NCBI RefSeq assembly: GCF_026344035.1
Contig: NZ_JAPKND010000002.1
Coordinates: 310,001-374,000, forward strand
DNA: 64,000 nucleotides
Source of the DNA: Alcaligenes endophyticus
GTDB taxonomy: Bacteria; Pseudomonadota; Gammaproteobacteria; Burkholderiales; Burkholderiaceae_B
Direction: 5' to 3'
Below are positions 50,162 through 58,210 of this stretch, in pieces. The stretch's first letter is position 1, and each line of letters begins with the position of its first letter. The translations under genes were made by a program, and so were the position numbers. The notes below the pieces were generated by a model, which was given only the letters and a program-made list of their open reading frames with translations, did no database searches and was not told the DNA's origin.

Positions 50162-52384
50162 TTAAGCGTGCACGTCCACCATCAGCCGCCCGCGTATTTT
50201 TCCTGCTAGTAATTGTTCAGCCAACGGTATGACTTGTGTTAAGCCTATAGTTCTAACTGTGCTGATTCGGTGCCTTTCGGGAAACTCATGAGATAGACGC
50301 TCCCAGGCTTGTTTTCTTATGGCTAAGGGTGCATAGACGCTGTCTATGCCAGCTAAGGTAACGCCGCGCAAAATAAAAGGGGCAACGGTAGATGGCAAGT
50401 CCATGCCTTGGGCTAAGCCGCATGCAGCTACAATCCCACCGTAACGTGTGCTGGCGAGCACATTGGCAAGTGTGTGGCTGCCCACACAGTCAATCGCTGC
50501 AGCCCAGTTTTCTTTTTGCAGAGGCTTGTTGGGAGAGCTTAATGCGGACCTGTCCATGACTGCTTGGGCACCTAAAGAAAGTAAATGTTCAGTCTCGTGT
50601 ACTCGGCCCGTTGAAGCAGTGACTAAATATCCAAGTTGCGAAAGCAGGGCAATAGCGATGCTACCCACTCCTCCGTTGGCACCCGTAACGAGGATAGGTC
50701 CTGACTCTGGCTTGATACCGTGTCTTTCGAGTGCTATGACGCATAGCATGGCGGTGTATCCGGCCGTACCTATGGACATGGCTTGTTCAGTCGTCATTTT
50801 TTTTGGAAGGGGGATAAGCCAATCTGCTTTTGTGCTGGCGTACTGAGCTAGCCCCCCCCACCGCAGTTCGCCCGTGCCCCAACCGTTAAGAATGACTTGA
50901 TCACCAGGTTGAAAGCGGTCGTCGGCGCTTTGTTCTACAGTACCGGCAAAATCAATGCCTGGAATCATAGGAAACTGGCGTACAACAGGTGATTTTCCAG
51001 TAATGGCCAAGGCATCTTTATAGTTAAGGGTTGAATGCTGCACTCTTACCAAAACCTCACCAGGAGGAAGCTCTGACAAGGGGACGTGTATGATTTCAGC
51101 CATTGTCTCGCCTGACTCTAGACGGCTTAGATGAACTGCTTTAAAACTAGCTGCTGTTAGTGATGTGTTCTGAGGGGCATCATTATGTTGTTGGGCTATC
51201 TTAATAGGAGGGTATTGACTTTGGTATCGTTGTGCCAGCGTTGCGCCTAAACGTTCTAACATCATTTCATTAGTGCCGTCGGCTAAGCAGAGAGCTTTGG
51301 CAGCGAGTAGCTTATTGCTCAGCCCTTGGCTTTCTTGTAATCCCGCCGCTCCCATGGCTTGGATGCATTGGGCAATGGCGTTAAGAGTTTCCTGGCCTGC
51401 ATACAGTTTTGCTGCAGCAGCGGAGTCCATGGCCAGTGGCGACTCCTCCTCAATGAGGGCAGTCGCCCGATCAGTCAGTAACTGCAGTACGTCATGCTTC
51501 AGACCGGCATCTACTAAACTCCAACGCAAGCCCTGAAAATTGATAATCGGCTGACCGAACGCCAGCCGTGTTGAGCAATAGGTATTAGCTTGCTCAAGCG
51601 CGCTGCGTAATAAGCCCGAGGCCATGGCTGCAATATGAACACGAGCCTTGTTGACACTTGCTAAAGCCATGCGAAATCCTTCGCCGGGTGGATATAAAAC
51701 AGCTGCTTCGTGCACAAAGTGTTCATCCAAGCTAAAGCCCCCTATGCCGGCTAGGGTCAGACCATTTAAAGGCCCACAGGGCAGCCGTCTGCAAGTGGCA
51801 TGCTGGAGTTCAACAATAAACCCTGCAATTCCAGCACTACCTGATCCCTCATCGGTTTGCGCAAATACAATCGCTAGGTCTGCTCCTACCGCATTACATA
51901 TCCATTGTTTACTGCCATTCAGTAGCCAACCGCCCTTAGTTTTTCGCGCTTTGAGCGTAATCGCGGAAAAATCACTACCGGCGTTAGGCTCAGACATCGC
52001 GGTGCAAGCAATCAAATCACCGTTAAGTAAAGCAGGTATGTAGTGTTCTTTTGCCCATGCAGAGCCGTCTTGGGCAATCCTTAAAATGGCGTTATGGTGG
52101 TTGATGAACGCAAATGAGAAAGCGAAGTCTGTGTGAGCGAGGTACTCCGCCACTTTGACACGTGCGTGAAATGTTAAGCCGAGTCCGCCTAGCTCTTTGG
52201 GTACTTCAATGCCTGCCAAGCCCTGTTTGCAAGCCAGTCGAATACTTTCACCAGCCCAGCGTTGCGCCTCAAGGGGGGCGCCGGCAATCTTTTTGACTTC
52301 AGTTTGAGTAAAGTTATGTAGTGTATCTAGCAATGTTTCGAGGTTGTTTGGTGTTTCGTTCGTGCTGATAGTAGTCTGACTCAT
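50162..52384 (-). CDS. Fusion of acyl-CoA dehydrogenase and AcuI/YhdH-type (acrylyl-CoA reductase-like) MDR protein
   Basis: The 740-residue protein has an acyl-CoA dehydrogenase unit at residues 1-387 (AMSEPNAGSDFSAI for FAD contact, LNGSKQWICNA, NKARVHIAAMASGLLRSALE). A linker of about 25 residues follows, then a medium-chain reductase at 413-740. Its features are STLNYKDALAITG, IPGIDFAGTVE and the NADPH fold ILVTGANGGVGSIAIALLSQLGY, with ASTGRVHETEHLLSLGAQ as in AcuI. Zinc ligands are absent, as expected for AcuI. At the position of the catalytic Glu the dehydrogenase has D369 (ALCLADGTNE). Together they could oxidise a CoA ester and reduce a 2-enoyl-CoA. The start overlaps the CoA-transferase stop as ATGA. 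Confidence 0.9.
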   Translation of the reverse strand: MSQTTISTNETPNNLETLLDTLHNFTQTEVKKIAGAPLEAQRWAGESIRLACKQGLAGIEVPKELGGLGLTFHARVKVAEYLAHTDFAFSFAFINHHNAILRIAQDGSAWAKEHYIPALLNGDLIACTAMSEPNAGSDFSAITLKARKTKGGWLLNGSKQWICNAVGADLAIVFAQTDEGSGSAGIAGFIVELQHATCRRLPCGPLNGLTLAGIGGFSLDEHFVHEAAVLYPPGEGFRMALASVNKARVHIAAMASGLLRSALEQANTYCSTRLAFGQPIINFQGLRWSLVDAGLKHDVLQLLTDRATALIEEESPLAMDSAAAAKLYAGQETLNAIAQCIQAMGAAGLQESQGLSNKLLAAKALCLADGTNEMMLERLGATLAQRYQSQYPPIKIAQQHNDAPQNTSLTAASFKAVHLSRLESGETMAEIIHVPLSELPPGEVLVRVQHSTLNYKDALAITGKSPVVRQFPMIPGIDFAGTVEQSADDRFQPGDQVILNGWGTGELRWGGLAQYASTKADWLIPLPKKMTTEQAMSIGTAGYTAMLCVIALERHGIKPESGPILVTGANGGVGSIAIALLSQLGYLVTASTGRVHETEHLLSLGAQAVMDRSALSSPNKPLQKENWAAAIDCVGSHTLANVLASTRYGGIVAACGLAQGMDLPSTVAPFILRGVTLAGIDSVYAPLAIRKQAWERLSHEFPERHRISTVRTIGLTQVIPLAEQLLAGKIRGRLMVDVHA

Positions 52385-53583
52385 TTTTCTGCTCTCTTTA
52401 AGATGCCTATTGCTTTTTCTTGTGCCAATGCATTTATTCGTTCCACCGAGTATCCCGCTAGCTGCTGGAGCACGGCTTCTGTGTCTGCGGCGATTTTGGG
52501 TGGGTATTCCAAATTGGGTTGTCCGTCAAACTTAAAAGGATTGCCCAACATCGACACTTTTTCTTGGCTGTCTGGATGAGTTACGAATTCGAGCATTTTT
52601 CGCTCTTTGATGAGCGGATGTACCAATGTCTGATTGACATGCAGTACCGGAGCAGCCGGCACTCGTGCCAGTTTGAATAAAGCCAGCCATTCGTGCGAGG
52701 TTTTTTGCTCAATACATTCGGTTAGAATGGTGCTGAGCTGTTTGACATTCTCTATACGTACGGAAGGTGTATTAAAGCGGGGGTCGTGTGCTAGCTCAGG
52801 CTTTCCTAGCTGTTGACACAGTGCTTGCCAGAAAGCCTCCCCTGTGGGGGATAATGCAATCCATACGCCATCGGCGGCTCGATAAATATCACTTGGTGCA
52901 ATCATGGCATGGCGTGATCCCTTCGCTTCAGGTATAGGGCCACCGCATAACCATCCTTGAGCCTGCCAAGTCAGCATGGCAACTTGAGTGTCAAATAAAG
53001 AAACTTGTACATATTGTCCAGTATGGTTGCTTTCTGCCTTACATAGTGCTCCTACCGTTGCCAAAGCAAGATACAAACCACCTACTAGGTCAGCTGCTTG
53101 ATAGCCGACTCGCACGGGGCGCCCATTTTCTTCTCCAGTAATACTCATTACGCCACTGAGAGCTTGAATCATTAGATCAAAGGCTGGGGCATCTGCGTAT
53201 TCGCCTTTATCGTGCAAACCTACTAACTGGGCTACCACAATGCTCGGTTTGATCGTTTTAAGTGTCTCAAAGTCAACTCCTAAACGCACGGGCACGGAGG
53301 GCGCAAAACCATAAATAACGGCATCAGCTTGTTTGACTAAATCGTAGAAGGTCTTTTTCCCTGCCTCCGTTTTTAGGTCAATAGCAATGCTACGTTTGCC
53401 CCGGTTGACGGATAAAAAGAAGGGCGATTCGTGCTCATTAAGTATGGGCGGAATGCGGCGCGAAAGATCGCCTTCCAAAGTTTCTACTTTGATGACGTCA
53501 GCCCCTAATTGGGCCAGTAACTGCCCAGCGAAAGGACCGCCTAATACCCAGCTAAGATCCAAGATGGTTTTACCTGAAAGCAT
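52381..53583 (-). CDS. CaiB/BaiF-type (class III) CoA-transferase
   Basis: The 400-residue enzyme moves CoA from one thioester to a carboxylic acid through an aspartyl-CoA intermediate. The N-terminus LSGKTILDLSWVLGGPFAGQLLAQLGADVIKVE is typical. The nucleophile Asp lies in APAFDLMIQALSGVMSITGE. Other signatures are YVQVSLFDTQVAMLTW and PVGYQAADL-like sequence (here RVGYQAADLVGGLY). I chose the ATG at 53583, which has AAGGAA upstream at a proper distance and gives the usual family length. The upstream extension (50 residues) looks non-coding. Next comes the dehydrogenase/reductase fusion, so the operon likely activates and then oxidises or reduces an acid. Confidence 0.93.
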   Translation of the reverse strand: MLSGKTILDLSWVLGGPFAGQLLAQLGADVIKVETLEGDLSRRIPPILNEHESPFFLSVNRGKRSIAIDLKTEAGKKTFYDLVKQADAVIYGFAPSVPVRLGVDFETLKTIKPSIVVAQLVGLHDKGEYADAPAFDLMIQALSGVMSITGEENGRPVRVGYQAADLVGGLYLALATVGALCKAESNHTGQYVQVSLFDTQVAMLTWQAQGWLCGGPIPEAKGSRHAMIAPSDIYRAADGVWIALSPTGEAFWQALCQQLGKPELAHDPRFNTPSVRIENVKQLSTILTECIEQKTSHEWLALFKLARVPAAPVLHVNQTLVHPLIKERKMLEFVTHPDSQEKVSMLGNPFKFDGQPNLEYPPKIAADTEAVLQQLAGYSVERINALAQEKAIGILKRAEK

Positions 53584-53727
53584 AAAAATCATTTCCTTAA
53601 TATAGCCAGCCCAGTTGTTAGAAAATATTTTTAGGGGCTCGCTTGTTATGATATTTATTAAATCACTTGTGTAATACGTGCTCAAACGATATAAATTGGC
53701 ATTCAACATGAAAAAAACTAACATTCT

Positions 53728-54633
53728 ATGCATAAGCTACCACCTTTGAATTCCATCCGCGCGTTTGAGGCTGCTGGACGATTACGTAGTTTTTCCAAAG
53801 CGGCCGACGAACTGTTTGTGACGCATAGCGCGGTCAGTCATCAAATAAAAGCCCTAGAGAGCTGGCTCGGTATCATCTTGTTTCATCGACGGGGGAAAAC
53901 GATAGAGTTAACAGATCAGGGGCGTTTATATTTGGATACCGTCAGTCCTGCTCTAGCGGCCATTGCCATGGCATCACGCACAGTAAGTACACACGAGGTC
54001 ATTAAGGTCAATGCACTTCCCACCTTTACCATGCGTTGGCTATTCCCTCGTCTGGCTAGGTTTCGTGAACTGTTTCCTAATATCGATGTGCAGATATCGA
54101 CAGGTTTAGAGCCGGTGAGTCGTTTGCCAGCTAATATTGATGTGGTGATTCGTAGGGAACCCCAAGAAACGGTGGGTTTTCACAAGGTTAGAGTGCTTTC
54201 GGAAATTGCGTTTCCGGTTTGTGCCCCAAGTTTGCTGGAACGTTATCCGCTGAATGACATCGCGGATTTGTCTCAGCACACATTTTTGCACTGTCCTGCG
54301 CGCCCCAGTGCATGGGCGGACTGGTTGGCTATCGCCCATCACAGCCGGGTGGTACCAGCGCAATCGATCGAACTTGAGCACTTATACTTTTGTTTACAGG
54401 CGGCCGTGGACGGTCTTGGATGCACTGTCGGTTATTCTCCATTGGTGTGGCCAGACCTGAAATCGGGACGCTTAATTGCTCCGTTTCCTGAGATAGGGAT
54501 GCACACGCCAGGGTATTTTTTGATCACTCGTAATGAACGCCAGCATGATCCGGTGGTGAAGGCTTTTTGTGATTGGTTAATCGACGAGGGAAATTCGTTT
54601 GATCAAAAGATCATCAAAAAACTAAGTGCATAG
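53728..54633 (+). CDS. LysR-family regulator, GcvA-like
   Basis: The 301-residue protein has the LysR winged helix at the N-terminus (LPPLNSIRAFEAAGRLRSFSKAADELFVTHSAVSHQIKALES) and a C-terminal co-inducer domain. The opening LPPLNSIRAFEAAGR and VTHSAVSHQ are those of the GcvA subgroup. It is divergent from the CoA-transferase gene with 144 bases between the starts, so it likely controls that operon. The inducer is unknown; a CoA ester or the acid substrate would be typical. Confidence 0.92.
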   Translation: MHKLPPLNSIRAFEAAGRLRSFSKAADELFVTHSAVSHQIKALESWLGIILFHRRGKTIELTDQGRLYLDTVSPALAAIAMASRTVSTHEVIKVNALPTFTMRWLFPRLARFRELFPNIDVQISTGLEPVSRLPANIDVVIRREPQETVGFHKVRVLSEIAFPVCAPSLLERYPLNDIADLSQHTFLHCPARPSAWADWLAIAHHSRVVPAQSIELEHLYFCLQAAVDGLGCTVGYSPLVWPDLKSGRLIAPFPEIGMHTPGYFLITRNERQHDPVVKAFCDWLIDEGNSFDQKIIKKLSA

Positions 54634-54707
54634 GTGTGATAAGGCTCATGCTTTGAGCGCCGTCTGGTAGTACCTTAGAGTCTCAGCTTGGCTGTGTGAG
54701 AAGCCGG

Positions 54708-55943
54708 TTAGGTGAGGTAGATAATCCAGCCAACGGCTAAAATAAGGCAAAGCAGTGCTACTGGTAGGCCGGCACGCGTGAATTCCATGAAGCTAATCGC
54801 AACGCCATGGACTCGACCTTGTTCGGCCACGATAATGCCGGCGAGACTGCCAAAAATGACCATGTTTGAGGAAAAGCCGGTGCCCAGTGCAATGGCAGCG
54901 CCTAGCGCTTCTGGATTAACACTGCCGTCTAAAAATGGTGCTACGAGCATGACAGCTGGGTTATTACCCACCACATTGCTTAATATCGACATTACGGCAA
55001 GCATGGATAGTGGTTCATTGAGATGCAGGCCAAAACCGCTCAGGGCGGTTAAGAGGTGCTGTGGAAGGTGTGTTGCCGCAACAGCCTGATTAACGATGAA
55101 CAGCCCAATCAGCAGTAAAAGCAGGTTGCCATCAACGCGGCTAAGCATGTCTTTAGATGAAATACTACGATTGATGAGCAGCACTGCTGCACCGGCTAGG
55201 GCAATTAGCATGTGGGGCCATTGGCTAAATACAAAAGCGCCCACCATAATGAGTGTCACCACCGTTGCCTTGATGGTTTCTGTACGGTCAAAGGGGATGA
55301 TTTCTGTGCTGGGCGCCGCTGTGTTGCTAGGGGACTGAGTATGCTCCCATTTACCTCGGTAGAGTAGGGCAATGGTCAACCAAATTAGGGGTAGGCCAAG
55401 TAAGGCTGGCAGGGCCGATACTTTCATGAAACCCGTAAAGGAGATGTTGAGCGCTTGGGCGGCAATCATGTTTTGTGGACTGCCGATAATGGTTGCCGCT
55501 GAACCCACGTTAGCCGCAAAGCAAAAGCCTAGTAGAAAGGGAATGGGGTTCAGGCCGCGTTTGAGCGTAATGGAAACCAGAACAGGCGTCATCGCTACGA
55601 CAACGACGTCGTTAGTCAAGACTGCTGACAGGCCACCGGCCACCCCAATCAGAATGGCTAATAGCCGTGGCGGGGAGACCTGTAGTCCTCCTACCCACTC
55701 AGCGGCCCGATCGTAGAATCCAGACACGACAAAAGCCGACGATACGACCATCAGTCCAAATAGCAGCCCTATGGTGTTGTAGTCAATGGCATTCCAAGCG
55801 GCTTGCGGTGACAGGTAGCCCAGAGCGAGCAGAACCATTGCGCCTACTACAGCGGCGCCCGTGCGGTCTAGTTTGAAGCCAGGTAGATGGCCAACCCCCA
55901 TGGCGAGGTAGACCAGTAGAAAAATCACAAGCGTGAAATTCAT
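54708..55943 (-). CDS. SLC13/ArsB-like anion or carboxylate permease
   Basis: This integral membrane protein of about 411 residues has around 11 helices and the ion-transporter (CitMHS/ArsB) fold. VLTNDVVVVAMTPVLVSI and GSAATIIGSPQNMIAAQA (S/T-N/D-x-x-P and G-S-P-x-N motifs of the two hairpins) are the substrate-site features. ILSNVVGNNPAVMLVAPFL repeats the pattern in the second half. The ATG at 55943 has AAAGGAG five bases before it; the longer frame from 56024 lacks a site. It probably exchanges or symports a carboxylate or oxyanion with sodium or protons. No neighbour identifies the substrate. Confidence 0.88.
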   Translation of the reverse strand: MNFTLVIFLLVYLAMGVGHLPGFKLDRTGAAVVGAMVLLALGYLSPQAAWNAIDYNTIGLLFGLMVVSSAFVVSGFYDRAAEWVGGLQVSPPRLLAILIGVAGGLSAVLTNDVVVVAMTPVLVSITLKRGLNPIPFLLGFCFAANVGSAATIIGSPQNMIAAQALNISFTGFMKVSALPALLGLPLIWLTIALLYRGKWEHTQSPSNTAAPSTEIIPFDRTETIKATVVTLIMVGAFVFSQWPHMLIALAGAAVLLINRSISSKDMLSRVDGNLLLLLIGLFIVNQAVAATHLPQHLLTALSGFGLHLNEPLSMLAVMSILSNVVGNNPAVMLVAPFLDGSVNPEALGAAIALGTGFSSNMVIFGSLAGIIVAEQGRVHGVAISFMEFTRAGLPVALLCLILAVGWIIYLT

Positions 55944-56152
55944 CAAAACTCCTTTAGTGTGTTTCCTTGCTTTGGGACTAGCGCTGAGCGCAGCCTTTAT
56001 ATCGGCTCTTGATAGGGAGCTCACCGGATCAGTTGAGTGATAAAGTATGCCAAGGTTATTTAATACTTTTGCTTGGCCATTTTAGCGTTATTGCTTATAA
56101 AACGTTGACACTGTGAGTGACGTGAAAAAATCAACACATCAAGGAGAAGGTC

Positions 56153-56623
56153 ATGATCAAACGAGTGGGTATAGTTATCGCTACGTTAGTGCTATCCGCT
56201 TGCGCTACCGGTGGCGACGGCGTGAATAAAACTCAAGTATGTGCGCCGATCGACGAGCATCAGGTGGCGGCATTATTTGAGCGTTGGAATCAGGCCTTAC
56301 AAACCGGAAATCCACAAACGGTAGCCGATAATTATGCTGAGCATTCTATTTTATTGCCTACCTTATCGGACGTAAATCGTGTGAGCAAAGCGGACAAGGA
56401 AGATTACTTTGTCCATTTTTTAGCGTCTCAGCCAGTAGGGCGAGTCACGAGTCGTTTAATTGATATAGGCTGTAATACCGCTACCGACTCAGGTATGTAT
56501 GTGTTTACGATGGGTGCAACGGGTCAAGAGGTTCAGGCCCGTTATACATTTGCGTATAAGTGGATAGATGGCCAGTGGTTAATAACGAATCATCATTCGT
56601 CGTTGTTACCAGTCGTGCAGTGA
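56153..56623 (+). CDS. Lipoprotein with SgcJ/EcaC (CaMKII-AD/NTF2-like) domain
   Basis: The 156-residue protein has a lipoprotein signal peptide with lipobox LSAC (Cys at about residue 17). An NTF2-like fold follows: AALFERWNQALQTGNPQTVADNYAEHSILLPTL, DYFVHFLASQPVGRV, MYVFTMGATGQEVQARYTFAYKWIDGQWLITNHHSS. The final HHSS and the N-A-L-Q-T-G-N pattern match the SgcJ/EcaC group. No function is established for this group in Gram-negatives. AAGGAGAAGG lies just before the ATG. A hairpin separates it from the convergent ferric-reductase-like gene. Confidence 0.85.
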   Translation: MIKRVGIVIATLVLSACATGGDGVNKTQVCAPIDEHQVAALFERWNQALQTGNPQTVADNYAEHSILLPTLSDVNRVSKADKEDYFVHFLASQPVGRVTSRLIDIGCNTATDSGMYVFTMGATGQEVQARYTFAYKWIDGQWLITNHHSSLLPVVQ

Positions 56624-56629
56624 ACGGAA

Positions 56630-56660
56630 CTTTAGAGCCGCAACAGGTGCGACTCTAAAG
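56630..56660. terminator. Stem-loop between two convergent genes
   Basis: CTTTAGAG (56630-56637) and CTCTAAAG (56653-56660) are perfect arms, extended by a CCGC/GCGA partial pairing. It lies in the 51-base gap between the convergent stops, the usual place for a bidirectional terminator. No T run is present. Confidence 0.6.
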
Positions 56661-56674
56661 ACATGACGGTTGTA

Positions 56675-57973
56675 TTAACGAAACTCGAAGAGTTCGTAGT
56701 GTATATGCGAGGTGGGTATGCCCAGTTCTTGCATCAACTCTTTGACGTGAGCCAACAGGCCTTTAGGGCCACAAAAGTAAATATGAATGTCTTGGGGAGG
56801 AACTTGCTGCGCTGCTTTGGCTAAGGTGTCTTTCAGAGCTTGGCTTCCGCTGGGGTTAGCAATCAGTGGTATGTTCGCCTGATCAGCGAATTCTTGAATT
56901 TTATCTAGCGTAGGAAACGCTCGCTGGGGGTCGAAGCAATAGATCAGTTGTACGCGCTCGAAGTGAGCCTTTTGCTGATCTTTTAACCAGGATATAAAGG
57001 GGGTGATACCTACTCCTGCTCCTATCCATATTTCACGCTGAGCAGTCAGGTGGCGCTTAAATCGCCCATGAGGCGCGCGCACGTCGACCAGCATACCTAC
57101 CTTAACTTGTTTATGGAGTCTTTTTGTATAGTCCCCCAACGCGCGTATGACAAAGTGTAGATGGCCATTAGCGGTGGGGGCATTGGCGATAGAAAAAGGG
57201 TGCGGCTCACGTAAGCCTTTTTCCTTAAAAGAAAGAAAGGCAAATTGTCCGACGTCAAATGGGAAAGCGCGCTTAATGGGCTCAAGCTCTAGGTGGACAG
57301 TACCTTTACTGTGTTCGACCGCAGCCACACGGTAGCTACCTCCGGGAGCAATAAAGGGGTAAAGTAAGAGTTGATACGCTGCGGCCAATACCCCCAGGCT
57401 GCAAATAACCGCCAGCCAAAGTCCCGCTGGGCTAAGCAAGGTAATAGGGGATGCAAAACTGAGCCAATGTAAAATAACAATAACAAAAAGAGGGCCTGAT
57501 AACTTATGCCACCAACGCCACACGCTGTAGCGTATGTTCCTATTAAGTGAAAGTATAATTATTAGCACTAAGGCGACGATGCTTAATTGGCGCATCATGC
57601 GAGTCCAGTACTTGCTCAGCTCAATAATAGGTAGCACATCCCATGTATTGAGTTTCGCCTTAAAAATAAAATGATACACAGCAAATACTAATGCCCATAT
57701 CCCTAGCCATTTATGCGTCTCATAGACTCGATCTAAACCACCTAGACACGCTTCAACTACTGACCAGCGGCTTGCCAAAATACAGGCGAACGCCATGCAA
57801 GCAAGGGAAGCCGCTCCGGCTATTAAGCTTAGTGCCGCAGAGCTTGCCCACGTATCAATAGGAATTTGCAGCAGGACGGTAACGGCACTGATGAGGGTGA
57901 TACTGCTTACTGTATGCCAGGATTTCAAGATCATGGTATTTAAGGGGGGCATGAGTTGAGGAATGTCTTCCAT
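56675..57973 (-). CDS. Ferric-reductase-like transmembrane flavocytochrome (NOX/FRE type)
   Basis: The 432-residue membrane protein has six N-terminal helices with paired histidines for haem (THKWLGIWALVFAVYHFIF and WWHKLSGPLFVIVILHWLSF). An FAD-binding barrel (REPHPFSIANAP) and an NAD(P)H fold (EIWIGAGVGITPFISWLKDQ ... DIHIYFCGPKGLLAHVKELM) follow. Electrons pass from NAD(P)H through FAD and haem across the membrane; the acceptor may be iron, copper or oxygen. A perfect FNR box lies 58 bases upstream of the ATG, indicating low-oxygen control. No Fur box was recognised. It converges on a lipoprotein gene. Confidence 0.9.
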   Translation of the reverse strand: MEDIPQLMPPLNTMILKSWHTVSSITLISAVTVLLQIPIDTWASSAALSLIAGAASLACMAFACILASRWSVVEACLGGLDRVYETHKWLGIWALVFAVYHFIFKAKLNTWDVLPIIELSKYWTRMMRQLSIVALVLIIILSLNRNIRYSVWRWWHKLSGPLFVIVILHWLSFASPITLLSPAGLWLAVICSLGVLAAAYQLLLYPFIAPGGSYRVAAVEHSKGTVHLELEPIKRAFPFDVGQFAFLSFKEKGLREPHPFSIANAPTANGHLHFVIRALGDYTKRLHKQVKVGMLVDVRAPHGRFKRHLTAQREIWIGAGVGITPFISWLKDQQKAHFERVQLIYCFDPQRAFPTLDKIQEFADQANIPLIANPSGSQALKDTLAKAAQQVPPQDIHIYFCGPKGLLAHVKELMQELGIPTSHIHYELFEFR

Positions 57974-58031
57974 ATCATTTAATCATAAATAATATACAGT
58001 GGATTTTTTTGTTTTGTTAAAACTATTCATT

Positions 58032-58045
58032 TTGATTAGTATCAA
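58032..58045 (-). promoter_or_regulatory. Perfect FNR/ANR box upstream of the flavocytochrome gene
   Basis: TTGATTAGTATCAA is a full TTGAT-N4-ATCAA match. A TATATT (-10) lies at 57996-57991 on the minus strand, putting the box centre about 53 bases before the expected start, between the usual -41.5 and -61.5 positions. The box is certain as a motif; which regulator binds is inferred. Confidence 0.8.
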
Positions 58046-58088
58046 CTCTGCTTTTTTATATTGTTGAAAATATTATGTGGGATGCTAG

Positions 58089-58131
58089 TAAAAAAAACGC
58101 GATGCCAACAAACATTATGCTGAGCATCGCG
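58089..58131 (-). terminator. Rho-independent terminator of the Bug/amidase transcript
   Basis: CGCGATGC (58098-58105) and GCATCGCG (58124-58131) are perfect arms. On the minus strand they are followed by a run of eight T, and the amidase stop lies about 80 bases upstream of the stem. Confidence 0.88.
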
Positions 58132-58210
58132 TATAAAAAAGTGTGGTGCGCTAGCTGATTTAACCTGCCGGGGGGAGATTAAGGCGTTTCGGTTGGGTGA
58201 ACGTACAGGG

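Noticed and set aside
57965-58060. A Fur box before the ferric-reductase-like gene
   Set aside because: GATA/ATCA stretches exist but match the 19-base Fur consensus poorly, while the same bases make an exact FNR box.
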